From positions 1 to 64,000 of the forward strand of contig CAZHYQ010000001.1 of assembly GCA_964536805.1 (NCBI GenBank): a DNA stretch of 64,000 nt, read 5' to 3'. This document shows positions 8,873-17,790 of the stretch, in pieces; position 1 is the stretch's first letter, and each line of letters opens with the position of its first letter. The DNA is from Longilinea sp964536805. GTDB lineage: Bacteria > Chloroflexota > Anaerolineae > Anaerolineales > Anaerolineaceae. The translations under genes were made by a program, and so were the position numbers. The notes beneath the pieces are model-generated. The model had not been told where the DNA came from. It saw only the letters and a list, made by a program, of their open reading frames with translations, and made no database searches.

Positions 8873-10255
8873 TTAGAGTCCAAACAGACTGGGGCGTTTT
8901 TCCGGGTCTTTGATCCAGGACATGACCACCCCGAGGAAGGTGCGGGTAACAAAAATGGCGGTGAAGACTGAAATAATCACGCCTAAGGCCAACGTCAACG
9001 CAAAACCCTTAACGATGCTGGCACCGAAAGTCGAGCCGAACCAGAAGAGAATAGCGCTGGTGATGAGTGCTGCAATGTTGGAGTCTCGGATGGAGGGCCA
9101 TGCCCGTTTCCATCCCAGTTCAATGGCTTGAGCAACCGTCCGACCCGAGCGTAATTCTTCCTTCATGCGTTCGAAACTAAGGATATTGGCATCCAGTGCC
9201 GAGCCTGTGCTTAACATAAAGCCGGCAATACCCGAAAGCGACAGCGTGATGGGTATGGATCGGAAAATAGCAAATGCAATAACCGCGTAGGTCAAAATTG
9301 CCAGATCCGCAACCAAACCTGGAACCCGGTAATAGATCGCCATGAAGAGCATGACAATAGCGAAGCCGATGACATAGGCGATGAGACTCTTGTTGAGCGA
9401 GTCGACGCCAAGCGTCGGGCCGATCAAACGGGTTTGAACAACTTCCAAGGGGATGGGCAAAGAGCCGTACCGCATTTGGACCGCCAGATTATTGGCTTCC
9501 TCACGAGTGAATTTGCCCGTGATCACTCCCTGGCCGTCCGGAATTGCATTTTGGATGCTGGGTGCAGAGATGACTTTTTTGTCCAGGACGATCCCAAGGA
9601 CCTTGCCAACGTTGGCACTGGTGTAATCGCTAAATATTTTTTTACCGGCATCCGATAACACAAAAGAAATCTCGTAATAGGCTGAATTGGGCACCGGTAC
9701 AACGCCAACCTCTTTAAGGTCGCGGCCGTTCATTACGGTATGCCAGACCTTTTCAGTAATGCCAGGTTCAGCGGTGGGCGTAACATCGGTGGATGGGGTA
9801 GCCTGAGCCTCAGGAGTAGGTTGTACTGTGGCTGCAGCGCCTTCATCCGTGATGACAGTCTTACCCATTAAAGCATTCTGATCCGCTGTGCCGAAGTCCA
9901 CAAACTCAAGCAAACCCACCTGGCGGATGGTATCGATGACAGCCTTTGGATCCGTAACCCCCGGGAATTCGCCGACGATGCTGTTATCGCCTGCTACCTG
10001 GAAGTTTACTTCGCTGACACCCAATGCGTTTGCGCGGTTTTCCAGGATGGATTTGGCATCCTCCAACTCCTGACGGGTAACCGTGACGCCTTCAGCAACC
10101 TTGGCGTTGAGGATTACTTGTAAACCACCGCGCAAATCCAACCCCAAAACCGTTTTGGGTTGAAAGCCGCCGATGCCGGTAGTTGTGAAACATGCCCACA
10201 ATGAAACGGCGAGGAGCACAAAAATTACGATGATGTAAACATAACGTCGACTCAT
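8873..10255 (-). CDS. secD: protein translocase subunit SecD
   Basis: A 460-residue SecD with an N-terminal membrane anchor, the GLDLRGGLQVIL motif, a long extracytoplasmic region containing a Thr/Pro/Glu-rich low-complexity insert (around residues 140-165), and a C-terminal RND-type membrane domain (GIAGFMLSTGSALDANILSFERMKE). The low-complexity linker is often seen in Chloroflexota SecD. A GGAGG lies ten bases before ATG 10255. It is the first gene of secDF; yajC is not adjacent. Confidence 0.95.
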   Translation of the reverse strand: MSRRYVYIIVIFVLLAVSLWACFTTTGIGGFQPKTVLGLDLRGGLQVILNAKVAEGVTVTRQELEDAKSILENRANALGVSEVNFQVAGDNSIVGEFPGVTDPKAVIDTIRQVGLLEFVDFGTADQNALMGKTVITDEGAAATVQPTPEAQATPSTDVTPTAEPGITEKVWHTVMNGRDLKEVGVVPVPNSAYYEISFVLSDAGKKIFSDYTSANVGKVLGIVLDKKVISAPSIQNAIPDGQGVITGKFTREEANNLAVQMRYGSLPIPLEVVQTRLIGPTLGVDSLNKSLIAYVIGFAIVMLFMAIYYRVPGLVADLAILTYAVIAFAIFRSIPITLSLSGIAGFMLSTGSALDANILSFERMKEELRSGRTVAQAIELGWKRAWPSIRDSNIAALITSAILFWFGSTFGASIVKGFALTLALGVIISVFTAIFVTRTFLGVVMSWIKDPEKRPSLFGL

Positions 10256-10356
10256 TCGAGAGAGGCCTCCGATTCATGCAAATGCCAGCCCTGGCTGGCG
10301 CAATGTACGATTATACTCTCGTTGGATTAAGCTGAGTAGGGATAAACAATTTCCGT

Positions 10357-10740
10357 CTACATCTTTTGCTCTGAATTTGACAGCCAGATGCTGCGATACA
10401 AAATAATTTGTTGGATGACAGCGTCTGGGGAGAGCCCGTCTGTAAAAATATAAAGATTCGCATGACGTCTGGCATGGGCAAGGCGACGATGCTGTTCGAG
10501 GTATTCCGCTTCGGTCCAATTTAATCTTCGCCGGGCAATTGTCTCTGAATAAGATGCATCCAAGAAGATCAGGATTTCCGGCCGGGTTAAGCGTTGCCAC
10601 ATATCGGCAACATAAGAGTGTTCCTGTGCAATCGGTTTCGCCCGGATGCCAGTTGCGCGGAGAAGTGCCGTGATTGTACTTTTTCCGGAGGCGCACACAC
10701 CGACCAGTCCTATGAGCGGATCGGGGGCATCAGTATTCAT
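10357..10740 (-). CDS. small P-loop kinase-like NTPase
   Basis: This 127-residue protein begins with a Walker A loop, GVCASGKST (around residues 14-22), and resembles the nucleotide and shikimate kinase fold in miniature: an Asp-containing strand (ILIFLDAS) and an Arg-rich lid (ETIARRRLNW). No family name can be given with confidence. ATG 10740 has no clear Shine-Dalgarno sequence. It lies between the phosphatase gene and secD on the same strand, but with gaps of 70 and 101 bases, so operon membership is uncertain. Confidence 0.75.
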   Translation of the reverse strand: MNTDAPDPLIGLVGVCASGKSTITALLRATGIRAKPIAQEHSYVADMWQRLTRPEILIFLDASYSETIARRRLNWTEAEYLEQHRRLAHARRHANLYIFTDGLSPDAVIQQIILYRSIWLSNSEQKM

Positions 10741-10810
10741 TGAAATTTGTGTTTCAAATCGCGCCAGTCGGCGCGGAATTTACGGGTTAAAAATGGATTT
10801 CTCGCCGGGC

Positions 10811-11536
10811 TCATTGATTGAAGGGCGACGTTATGGGAACGGGTAAACGCACCGACATGCGGCGGATCTGTTCTTCAGCATTTGATATTACCCGCAGTAC
10901 CACCACGCTCATATCGTCATTTGGGCGGCCGTGATCCAGCCGGATTGCCTGGCCCAAGAGCATATCCGCTATTTCTTGCGCAAGCGGTTCTTGTTCTTCC
11001 AGCGTAGCCTCCAACATGGTACATACATCGAGGTGTACGCCGTATTGATCGCCCGAATTCCAGACACCGTCGGTGTAAAGAACCACGGTTAATCCAATCT
11101 CAAGCGGTATTTCAATAATCGCAGGCCGGATGTTTCGGGATGTGCCAATGGAAGCACTTTCTCCGGCCAAACATTCAATTTTTTCATCGCGGGCGATAAA
11201 AATTGGAGTCGGGTTGTTTCGTGAGATGACAAGCGTACCGGTTTGAAGATCGGCTGAAAGGATGTTTAATGTGGCCGTAATGCGGCCGCCGCGCTCTGTA
11301 AACAGGTAGTCTGAAGCCGCCCTGGCGGCAGCGCCGTCTCGCACTCCTTCGGCCAGAAGGGCAATCACTTTCCGAACAACCATTGTGGAAATAATCTTTG
11401 CGGCTTTACCGGAAGTCTGTCCATCTGCCAGAACGACGGATACCCCGCCATTCGGCCGTTCCACTACTTCCAGCGTATCGCCACTTTCTGCCATGGCGTA
11501 TTTGTTGGTTTTTGCGACGGCAATCTGAATTTCCAT
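10811..11536 (-). CDS. SpoIIE/PP2C-type serine phosphatase
   Basis: The 241-residue protein has the metal-binding motifs of the SpoIIE/RsbU phosphatases: LADGQTSGKAA near residue 37, LYTDGVWNS in the second half and GRPNDDMSVVVLRV near the C-terminus. Such enzymes dephosphorylate anti-sigma-factor antagonists or related regulators. There is no N-terminal sensor domain, so any signal must come from a partner. No STAS-domain or RsbW-like gene is nearby. It is separated by 10 bases from the methyltransferase gene upstream and is probably co-transcribed with it. Confidence 0.85.
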   Translation of the reverse strand: MEIQIAVAKTNKYAMAESGDTLEVVERPNGGVSVVLADGQTSGKAAKIISTMVVRKVIALLAEGVRDGAAARAASDYLFTERGGRITATLNILSADLQTGTLVISRNNPTPIFIARDEKIECLAGESASIGTSRNIRPAIIEIPLEIGLTVVLYTDGVWNSGDQYGVHLDVCTMLEATLEEQEPLAQEIADMLLGQAIRLDHGRPNDDMSVVVLRVISNAEEQIRRMSVRLPVPITSPFNQ

Positions 11537-11546
11537 GGAAAGAATT

Positions 11547-12251
11547 TTATCTCAAATTCTCTGAATTAGAAAGCTGCCTTTTTAACATTTTAATAGTAGC
11601 CAGTTCGTCATTTCCAAATGGAATGATATCGACGCTGGGTGAAAGGCCTGCATTTGCCATTGCTGTAAATAAGGTGTCGATTACCTGTTGATTTATGGGT
11701 TGTGAAATCGTCCATCGAAAAAGTGAGCGCATCAGCCCCTCTTGTAAGGATGAGCCTGTCATGTGGACGGAAAGAAGCATAACGAAAACGCCTCCTGGTT
11801 TTAAGATCCGGTTTATTTCTCTTGCGGTGGCCTCCGAAAAAATGTATGGGGCTGGAAAGGTAGAAAAAATGGTTGAAAAGCATTGCGATGCAAATGGAAT
11901 TCCTTCGGAACTCGCCCTTGAAATTTTTGGATCAAGACCTATTTTTCGCAGCCGTTTACTTGTGAGCAAGCACATTTGCCGGCTGATATCGATGCCGTAC
12001 ACATTCGGGTCAATTTGCTTCAACGCTTCCAGTAAGTGACCCGGGCCAAATCCAATTTCTAGAACCGGGGCTGCCAAGGTTGGCGGAAGGATTGCCAAAA
12101 TCCATTTCTGCCACCTTCCAAGCGAAACGGACGCTGCAACCAGGTCGTACGCCCAGGCAAAAGTTGTATAAAGCCAGCGGACGAGGATGGAATAGCAACG
12201 GGCTATTTGTTCTGTTAACCAGGTTTTGAGAGTTGAATTTAGCCTTGACAT
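11547..12251 (-). CDS. class I SAM-dependent methyltransferase
   Basis: The 234-residue protein carries the SAM-binding motif I VLEIGFGPGHLLEAL (around residue 70), an acidic second strand (VYGIDIS) and the motif around ILKPGGVFVMLLSV, as in UbiE/menaquinone-type or phospholipid methyltransferases. The N-terminus before the fold is hydrophobic and aromatic (WLYTTFAWAYDLVAA), suggesting a lipid-like substrate. The chosen ATG (12251) lies inside the consensus promoter of divergent rpmF and has no clear ribosome site, so the real start could be slightly downstream. The substrate is unknown. Confidence 0.82.
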   Translation of the reverse strand: MSRLNSTLKTWLTEQIARCYSILVRWLYTTFAWAYDLVAASVSLGRWQKWILAILPPTLAAPVLEIGFGPGHLLEALKQIDPNVYGIDISRQMCLLTSKRLRKIGLDPKISRASSEGIPFASQCFSTIFSTFPAPYIFSEATAREINRILKPGGVFVMLLSVHMTGSSLQEGLMRSLFRWTISQPINQQVIDTLFTAMANAGLSPSVDIIPFGNDELATIKMLKRQLSNSENLR

Positions 12252-12273
12252 ACGGTTGCGCTGCGTATATAAT
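12245..12273 (+). promoter_or_regulatory. perfect-consensus housekeeping promoter of rpmF
   Basis: TTGACA (12245-12250), a 17-base spacer and TATAAT (12268-12273): an exact match to the vegetative promoter consensus. The predicted transcript start is about 50 bases before rpmF. The -35 overlaps the start codon of the divergent methyltransferase gene. Confidence 0.9.
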
Positions 12274-12332
12274 TCGACGGCTTATTCAATAGCTAAGTTT
12301 TGCCGGCTGGCAATCAGATACAGGAGTTTGGC

Positions 12333-12530
12333 ATGGTTCCTCTTCCAAAACGGAAATTATCCAAGGGTCGTCGCGATCGCCGCAGGTCACATGATGCACT
12401 GCAGGCAATTAACCTGGTTCAATGCAGCCAATGCGGTGAAATGCGATTGCCGCACACGGTTTGCCCGAATTGCGGTCACTATCAGGGCCGCGAAGTGATC
12501 AGTGTCGAAAAAGAAAAGAAAACCAAGTAA
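12333..12530 (+). CDS. rpmF: large ribosomal subunit protein bL32
   Basis: A 65-residue bL32: basic N-terminus (VPLPKRKLSKGRRDRRRSHD) and a zinc-ribbon with two CxxC pairs (CSQC and CPNC). The start ATG 12333 is set by AGGAG six to eight bases upstream and by the family's usual start; the open frame before it is not L32-like. It stands alone between a consensus promoter and a strong terminator, so it is probably a single-gene unit. It is the zinc-binding (C+) paralogue type. Confidence 0.95.
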   Translation: MVPLPKRKLSKGRRDRRRSHDALQAINLVQCSQCGEMRLPHTVCPNCGHYQGREVISVEKEKKTK

Positions 12531-12551
12531 TTTTAATTGATTTTTACAGGT

Positions 12552-12577
12552 AACGGGCTGCAAACGCAGCCCGTTTT
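12552..12577 (+). terminator. intrinsic terminator of rpmF
   Basis: AACGGGCTGC (12552-12561) pairs with GCAGCCCGTT (12566-12575) over a 4-base loop and runs into TTTT. Confidence 0.9.
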
Positions 12578-12702
12578 CTGTTAAGTGATTCTTGCGAAAG
12601 CGCGCGTTCCTTGCCAGGGCTGGCAATCCCAAAGATATCCTGCTTTGTGATTAGGGTCAGGCGCAGCTCTGGGTTTAATAAAATTGATGAACCTGGTGGA
12701 AA

Positions 12703-14040
12703 TTAATCTTCAGCAGGTTTTGGCCGTTCAAAGAAGGGCTGGAAGCGGGTAATGAGGCGGCCGGGGAGGCTGCCGCGAATGGTAACTCCGCTGCGGGTAT
12801 CCTCGCTGCTCTCAATCCGACCTTGTTCGTGAAACAGCGAAATGAGTTGTCCTTCCTGGAAGGGCAAATAGACCGTCACATCCACAAAAGTTTCAAACAA
12901 TTCGCGTTCAATGGAACTTAGCAGGTTGGATATTGAAATGCCTTTCAATGCCGATACTGCAATGGCATCCTCATACTCTGCGGCGATCCGTTCAATGTCA
13001 TCTTTGTTGGAAATTCGGTCAATTTTGTTTAATGCAGTGATGACGGGAATATTCCCTGCGTCGATAGCCGCGAGCGTTTCCTTGACCGCCTGCCACTGGC
13101 TGTGGGCATTCGGATGGGTGATGTCGACCACGTGAATCAGCAGATCGGCTTCCGCTATTTCTTCCAGGGTGGCGCGAAAAGCAGCAATCAATTGGGTGGG
13201 CAGTTTTTGAATAAACCCGACCGTGTCCGTCATCAGCACCCAATGACCGCCCGGTAATTCAACCCGCCGGGTGGTTGGGTCAAGGGTGGCAAAGAGCTGG
13301 TCCGCCACATAAACGTCCGCGTTGGATAAATGGTTCAGAAGGGTTGATTTCCCTGAATTCGTGTAGCCAACCAATGCAATAATCGGAATTTGGGTTCGGC
13401 GGCGCTGGTCACGATGGCGGCCGCGGTGGGCACGCACATTATCCAATTCCTTTTTGAGCGAAGTGATCCGGCGGTGAATCTCGCGCCGGTCGACCTCCAG
13501 TTGGGTTTCGCCGGGTCCGCGCAATCCAACGCCGCCCACGCTGCCAGTCCGTCCGGCTCCTCCGCCGGCCTGGCGGGCCAGATGGGTCCAGGCGCGCGTC
13601 AGCCTTGGCAAGCGGTATTCATACTGTGCGAGTTCAACCTGGAGGATGCCTTCGCGGGTATTGGCATGTTGCGAAAAGATGTCCAGGATTACGGCTGTGC
13701 GGTCCAGAACGCGAACGTTATCACCTAATTTCTCCTCCAGCTCGCGCTGGTGGGTTGGAGAAAGTTCGGTGTCAAAAACAACCACATTTGACAATGTTTC
13801 TTCAACCAAAAGCCGGATCTCTTCGACTTTTCCAGATCCTATGTAGGTATTCGGATGCGGAGAATCCAGGCGCTGTTTAGTCTCGCCAACGACCTCGAGT
13901 CCGGCTGTTTCACATAGAAGCGATAATTCGCTAAGAGAATCTTCCAGCGCAAGTAGCGCCGGTTGACTTTTGACTTCCACGCCAACCAGGAATGCCCGTT
14001 CGATTGGCGCAGCGGTTGGTTCAGGAATTCTTTTTTTCAT
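12703..14040 (-). CDS. hflX: GTPase HflX
   Basis: A 445-residue HflX, the ribosome-associated GTPase that splits stalled ribosomes. The N-terminal HflX domain (residues about 15-200, ending in GGVGLRGPGETQLE) is followed by a coiled linker and the G domain: G1 GYTNSGKST, G3 DTVGFI, G4 NKID. The C-terminal extension is short. An AGGAG precedes ATG 14040. It is 12 bases downstream of dapL and likely in the same transcript. The DTVGFIQKLPTQLI motif is diagnostic of the family. Confidence 0.95.
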   Translation of the reverse strand: MKKRIPEPTAAPIERAFLVGVEVKSQPALLALEDSLSELSLLCETAGLEVVGETKQRLDSPHPNTYIGSGKVEEIRLLVEETLSNVVVFDTELSPTHQRELEEKLGDNVRVLDRTAVILDIFSQHANTREGILQVELAQYEYRLPRLTRAWTHLARQAGGGAGRTGSVGGVGLRGPGETQLEVDRREIHRRITSLKKELDNVRAHRGRHRDQRRRTQIPIIALVGYTNSGKSTLLNHLSNADVYVADQLFATLDPTTRRVELPGGHWVLMTDTVGFIQKLPTQLIAAFRATLEEIAEADLLIHVVDITHPNAHSQWQAVKETLAAIDAGNIPVITALNKIDRISNKDDIERIAAEYEDAIAVSALKGISISNLLSSIERELFETFVDVTVYLPFQEGQLISLFHEQGRIESSEDTRSGVTIRGSLPGRLITRFQPFFERPKPAED

Positions 14041-14052
14041 GCAGCTCCTGTT

Positions 14053-15240
14053 TTATTTCTGAATCCAACTGACCAGCCTTTCCATAGCCTTTTGAATGCG
14101 ATCCGTGGCTGTTCCCAGGGAAATGCGGATGTATCCTTCGCCAAACTTGCCGTAAACAATTCCCGGCGTCATGCTGACGCCTGTTTCTTCCAACAAACGG
14201 TCGCAGAAATTGATCGAATCCGAATAACCTGCCGGCAAATGCGCCCACACGTAAATTGCGGCTGGCGGAATATCGACCTGGAAACCTGCCTGCTTGAGGC
14301 CCGAAACGACGATATCGCGGCGCTGTTGGTAAATCCGATTTCGTTCATCCAGCCAGGTTTGATCCCCTGTCAGGGCGGCGATGCCAGCATCCATGATGGG
14401 TTGAAAGTGTGAAGTATCGACCTGGCTTTTATAGGTATGCAGGTAATTGATCACCTGTGCATTCCCAACAGCCATACCTAAACGCCAACCGGCCATATTG
14501 TATGCTTTGGAAAGGGAGTTAAATTCAATGGCTACATCCTTGGCGCCGGGTACTTGCAGGATGCTGGGTGCCCGGTAACCATCGAAGCACACATCGACAT
14601 AAGGCGCATCATGGGCAATCAGAATATGATTCTTTCGACCAAACGAGATCGCCTTTTCAAGGAAGGCAAATGGGGCGATTGCCCCGGTTGGGTTGTTGGG
14701 GTAATTCAACCAGATGAATTTCGCACGTTGCAGAATTTCAGGCGGGATGGTATCAAGATCCGGCAGAAATCCGTTTTCTTTTAGCAGCGGCGTGTAATAT
14801 ATTTCGGCGCCGGCGATTATGCCAGAGGCGCTGTAAACAGGATAGCCTGGATCCGGGACAATGACTACATCGCTTGGATTGAGCAATACCTGGGAAAGGT
14901 TGAATAAACCCTCTTTTGACCCAATCAAAGTAAGTGTTTCGGTTTTTGCTTCCAGTTTTACGCCAAAGCGGTTTTGATAATAGGCCGCGATGGCTTCGCG
15001 AAAGGCTGGGGTGCCGCCATTCGGCGCATAACCGTGCGTATCGCTTCGCCGGGCGGATTTTTCAAGCGCGTCGACAATGAATTTGGCGGGGGGTAAGTCC
15101 GGCGAGCCCATGTCGATACGGATGACATCGACATTCTTTGCCTTTAAGCTGTTTATTTTTTGGGATAACGCAGCAAAAAAATAGGGTTTGAAAGAGGCTA
15201 TGCGGTCGGCAGGGTGGAAGATGGGTTCTGAAGAAGTCAT
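14053..15240 (-). CDS. dapL: LL-diaminopimelate aminotransferase-like PLP enzyme
   Basis: A 395-residue fold-type I aminotransferase. The segments YAPNGGTPAFREAI, IGSKEGLFNLSQ, PDPGYPVYSASG, WLNYPNNPTGA, HDAPYVDVCFDGYRAPS and SLSKAYNMAGWR (containing the PLP lysine) match the DapL group, which makes LL-diaminopimelate directly from tetrahydrodipicolinate in lysine and cell-wall synthesis. The N-terminus and length fit. Related enzymes act on alanine or glutamate, so the exact reaction is inferred. The Shine-Dalgarno site is weak. Downstream hflX is probably co-transcribed. Confidence 0.88.
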   Translation of the reverse strand: MTSSEPIFHPADRIASFKPYFFAALSQKINSLKAKNVDVIRIDMGSPDLPPAKFIVDALEKSARRSDTHGYAPNGGTPAFREAIAAYYQNRFGVKLEAKTETLTLIGSKEGLFNLSQVLLNPSDVVIVPDPGYPVYSASGIIAGAEIYYTPLLKENGFLPDLDTIPPEILQRAKFIWLNYPNNPTGAIAPFAFLEKAISFGRKNHILIAHDAPYVDVCFDGYRAPSILQVPGAKDVAIEFNSLSKAYNMAGWRLGMAVGNAQVINYLHTYKSQVDTSHFQPIMDAGIAALTGDQTWLDERNRIYQQRRDIVVSGLKQAGFQVDIPPAAIYVWAHLPAGYSDSINFCDRLLEETGVSMTPGIVYGKFGEGYIRISLGTATDRIQKAMERLVSWIQK

Positions 15241-15419
15241 AATTTGTTGATTTCTCTCTTTTCGGTTTTGATTTGTTTCCGGTGGTAATTCTTGTGCTCT
15301 CCATACTTGCCCCGGTCAGGCCCGGATAATTCCGGGTATTCCGTCCGTGGGTGATGAGTAACCTGACTCAAAGTAGTTATTTTTAAAGTGTACGCTATGA
15401 AAACGATTTTGCCAACCGT

Positions 15420-16310
15420 CTAGGGGGCAATTAGCCATGCCAGCAATGTCTTTCCGACGATTTCCAGGCTTGCTGCCGAGACCTTGTCGACTGTATCCTG
15501 GCTGGTGTGCCAGTAAGGATAATCAAAATCGATCAAGTCCACTGCCGGGATGCCTTTTTGAATAAAGGGAATATGATCATCCAACATGCGGAATTTGGCT
15601 TTCTGAATGAATTGGTTTTGGTAACCAAGGCCAGCTGCCGTTTGCCAGATTTGCGTGGTTAACTTTGGGTCCGAATTTTGTTCCTGATAAATGTTCAGGT
15701 CAGAATCACCAATCATATCCAGGAGTACCATTGCATCAGGTTGACCGCTCAACTGCTCGACAAAAGCGCGCGAGCCGAAAATCCAGTCCCATCCATCCAA
15801 ATTACCCTGGTCTTCGCTATCAAAAAACACCAGCCAGACTTGTTTGGCTTTATCCATTTTATCTGGGAGGACACGCGCCATTTCCAGTAACACTGCCACC
15901 CCCGATGCTCCGTCATTTGCCCCCGGCACGGGTAACGAGCTTAGAACTGGATCCTTATCCTGATCCGCAGCCAGGCGCGAATCGTAATGCGCTCCCAAAA
16001 TAATCCAGGGAGCTCCGCTGCCTTTCTTGGCAATTACATTGCGAACAGGCTGTCCCTGGTATTCCAATTCTTGTACTTCAGTGTTCCAACCCGCTTTCTT
16101 CAATTCAGCCACCAACCATGAAACGGTTTGATCATGCGAGCTGGATCCTGGCGTGCGAGGTCCAAACGCCATTTGAGTCAGAACGTCCTGATATGCACGC
16201 TGTCCGTCAAACTGGGCTACCTTTTTCCTGTATGAGAAATAAAGAATAGAGGCCAGGGCAAGAATGACCAGCACCACTAAAGCCGGGCGTAGATAGCGAT
16301 TTTGCTTCAT
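15420..16310 (-). CDS. membrane-anchored M28 family peptidase or glutaminyl cyclase-like hydrolase
   Basis: The 296-residue product has an N-terminal signal anchor (PALVVLVILALASILYF) and then an M28 fold facing outwards. Metal ligand motifs are visible: GAHYDSR, PGANDGASG, FFDSEDQ, LLDMIGD and WHTSQDT. The stretch after SEDQ (GNLDGWDWIFGSRAF) and the FGPRTPGSS motif resemble glutaminyl-peptide cyclotransferases more than plain aminopeptidases. ATG 16310 has GAGGTGA six bases upstream, overlapping the trmFO stop, so I prefer it to GTG 16319. Co-transcribed with trmFO by position. Peptidase versus cyclase activity cannot be decided here. Confidence 0.85.
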   Translation of the reverse strand: MKQNRYLRPALVVLVILALASILYFSYRKKVAQFDGQRAYQDVLTQMAFGPRTPGSSSHDQTVSWLVAELKKAGWNTEVQELEYQGQPVRNVIAKKGSGAPWIILGAHYDSRLAADQDKDPVLSSLPVPGANDGASGVAVLLEMARVLPDKMDKAKQVWLVFFDSEDQGNLDGWDWIFGSRAFVEQLSGQPDAMVLLDMIGDSDLNIYQEQNSDPKLTTQIWQTAAGLGYQNQFIQKAKFRMLDDHIPFIQKGIPAVDLIDFDYPYWHTSQDTVDKVSAASLEIVGKTLLAWLIAP

Positions 16311-16315
16311 GAGTT

Positions 16316-17689
16316 TCACCTCGAGGTTTGTTTTTGAACTCGCGCGATGAATGGATTGAGGGCATTCAATGCTCGCTCTGTAAATTGGAGGGCGCGTTCG
16401 CGTCTGCCAGCTTTGGGAAATTGAACAGGCGGCATAATACCGAAATTCGCTTTCATGGGTTGAAAATTCGCCAGATTGGCATGGCTAATGTAGTGGCAGA
16501 GGGCGCCAAGCATGGTTGTCTCAGGTAACGTGATGGGCGGTCTACCATTCAATACTTCAACCGCATTTACTCCTGCCAACCAGCCGGTTGCGATATTGCC
16601 CATATATCCTTCTACGCCGGTGATCTGGCCGGCGAAAAACAAATCGGGATAATCCCGCGATTGCAGGGTGGGTAAGAGCAGGCGCGGCGAGGCGATATAT
16701 GTGTTGCGATGCATTTGACCGTAACGGGCAAATTCGGCCTTCTCCAGGCCGGGAACCAGTCGAAAAACTCGGCGCTGCTCGGAAAATGTGAGATTTGTCT
16801 GACAGCCCACCAGGTTATACAGGCTGCCAGCCAGGTCATCCTGACGCAGTTGGAGCACAGCATGAACCCTGCTAGCCGGTTTGCGAACGTTGCGTAACCC
16901 TATTGGACGCATGGGACCGAAGGATAGCGTATCCCCGCCGCGTTCGGCCAAAACTTCAATCGGCAGGCAACCTTCGAAGAATCCCTGTCCACCTGCGCGA
17001 ATTCCTTCCCGGATATCAGTTTCGAAATCGCGCAAGCGAATCCGATCAGCAATGAGCAATTGTTCGACGAAAACGGAATACTGTTCTGAAGTCATCGGAC
17101 AATTAATATAATCTCCTGCGCCTTCCCGGTCGTTTTGATAACGCGAACCGCGAAAAGCAACTTCCATGTTGATTGAATCTGCAAACACAATGGGTGCAAT
17201 GGCATCAAAAAAGAAGAGATGCTCCTGTCCTGTCAGTTGTTGAATGCTGGCGGCCATTTTTGGTGAAGTTAATGGCCCGGAAGCAATAATGGCAGGCTGG
17301 TTGGGAATGAAGGCATATTCTTCGCGAATCACCTTTATTTTCGGATGATTGCTAATTGCGTTGGTGACGAGTGCGGCAAAACCCTCACGGTCAACGGCCA
17401 AGGCCCCTCCCGCCGGCAGCGCGGATTGTTCGGCACAATTCACAAGAAACGAACCCAACCGCCGCAATTCTTCCAACAATAATCCCGATGGGCGGTCCAA
17501 AAGGGTGGAGCCCAAAGAATTGGAACACACCAATTCGGCGAGTTGGGAAGTGTTGTGGGCGCCTGTGGTTAATCGCGGGCGCATTTCATAAAGCGTCACG
17601 GCCAAATCACGGGAAGCAGCCTGCCACGCGGCCTCGCAACCTGCCAGACCGCCACCGACGACAATGAGATCACTCGTAATGGTTTCCAT
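16316..17689 (-). CDS. trmFO: methylenetetrahydrofolate--tRNA-(uracil-5-)-methyltransferase TrmFO
   Basis: A 457-residue FAD enzyme that makes m5U54 in the T-loop of tRNA from methylene-THF. It begins with the dinucleotide fold VVGGGLAGCEAAWQ, followed by YEMRP and the segments CSNSLGS and GYMGNIATGW that are characteristic of TrmFO. The open frame runs 75 codons upstream of ATG 17689, but that part has no TrmFO similarity and crosses the divergent promoter region of the sigma-54 gene. No strong Shine-Dalgarno sequence is seen before the chosen start. The M28 gene follows within 6 bases. Confidence 0.93.
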   Translation of the reverse strand: METITSDLIVVGGGLAGCEAAWQAASRDLAVTLYEMRPRLTTGAHNTSQLAELVCSNSLGSTLLDRPSGLLLEELRRLGSFLVNCAEQSALPAGGALAVDREGFAALVTNAISNHPKIKVIREEYAFIPNQPAIIASGPLTSPKMAASIQQLTGQEHLFFFDAIAPIVFADSINMEVAFRGSRYQNDREGAGDYINCPMTSEQYSVFVEQLLIADRIRLRDFETDIREGIRAGGQGFFEGCLPIEVLAERGGDTLSFGPMRPIGLRNVRKPASRVHAVLQLRQDDLAGSLYNLVGCQTNLTFSEQRRVFRLVPGLEKAEFARYGQMHRNTYIASPRLLLPTLQSRDYPDLFFAGQITGVEGYMGNIATGWLAGVNAVEVLNGRPPITLPETTMLGALCHYISHANLANFQPMKANFGIMPPVQFPKAGRRERALQFTERALNALNPFIARVQKQTSR

Positions 17690-17730
17690 GATGTTGTAAA
17701 CAATTCTACCATTTTGCCAGGAAAAACCGC

Positions 17731-17746
17731 TGGCATAGAACTTGCA
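17731..17746 (+). promoter_or_regulatory. sigma-54 (-24/-12) promoter before the sigma-54 gene
   Basis: TGGCAT, five bases, TTGCA: GG and GC are exactly ten bases apart, as the -24/-12 consensus needs. It shares 16 of 18 bases with the promoter at 22349. Its position 44 bases before ATG 17791 implies that the sigma factor gene activates itself. Confidence 0.8.
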
Positions 17747-17770
17747 CCTTACGAGGTTACCAGCTATACT
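17742..17770 (+). promoter_or_regulatory. overlapping sigma-70-type promoter of the sigma-54 gene
   Basis: TTGCAC (17742-17747), 17 bases, TATACT (17765-17770). The -35 hexamer is the same DNA as the -12 element of the sigma-54 promoter, so the two polymerase forms would exclude each other. Confidence 0.65.
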
Positions 17771-17790
17771 TATCCGATAAGGGGATTGAT

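Noticed and set aside
10284..10299. GCCAGC/GCTGGC hairpin near the end of the kinase gene
   Set aside because: Short stem, no T-tract, outside any typical position; too weak to call a terminator.
15315..15345. CCCGGA/TCCGGG hairpin after the M28 gene
   Set aside because: Six-bp stem without a T run on the minus strand; could not support a terminator.
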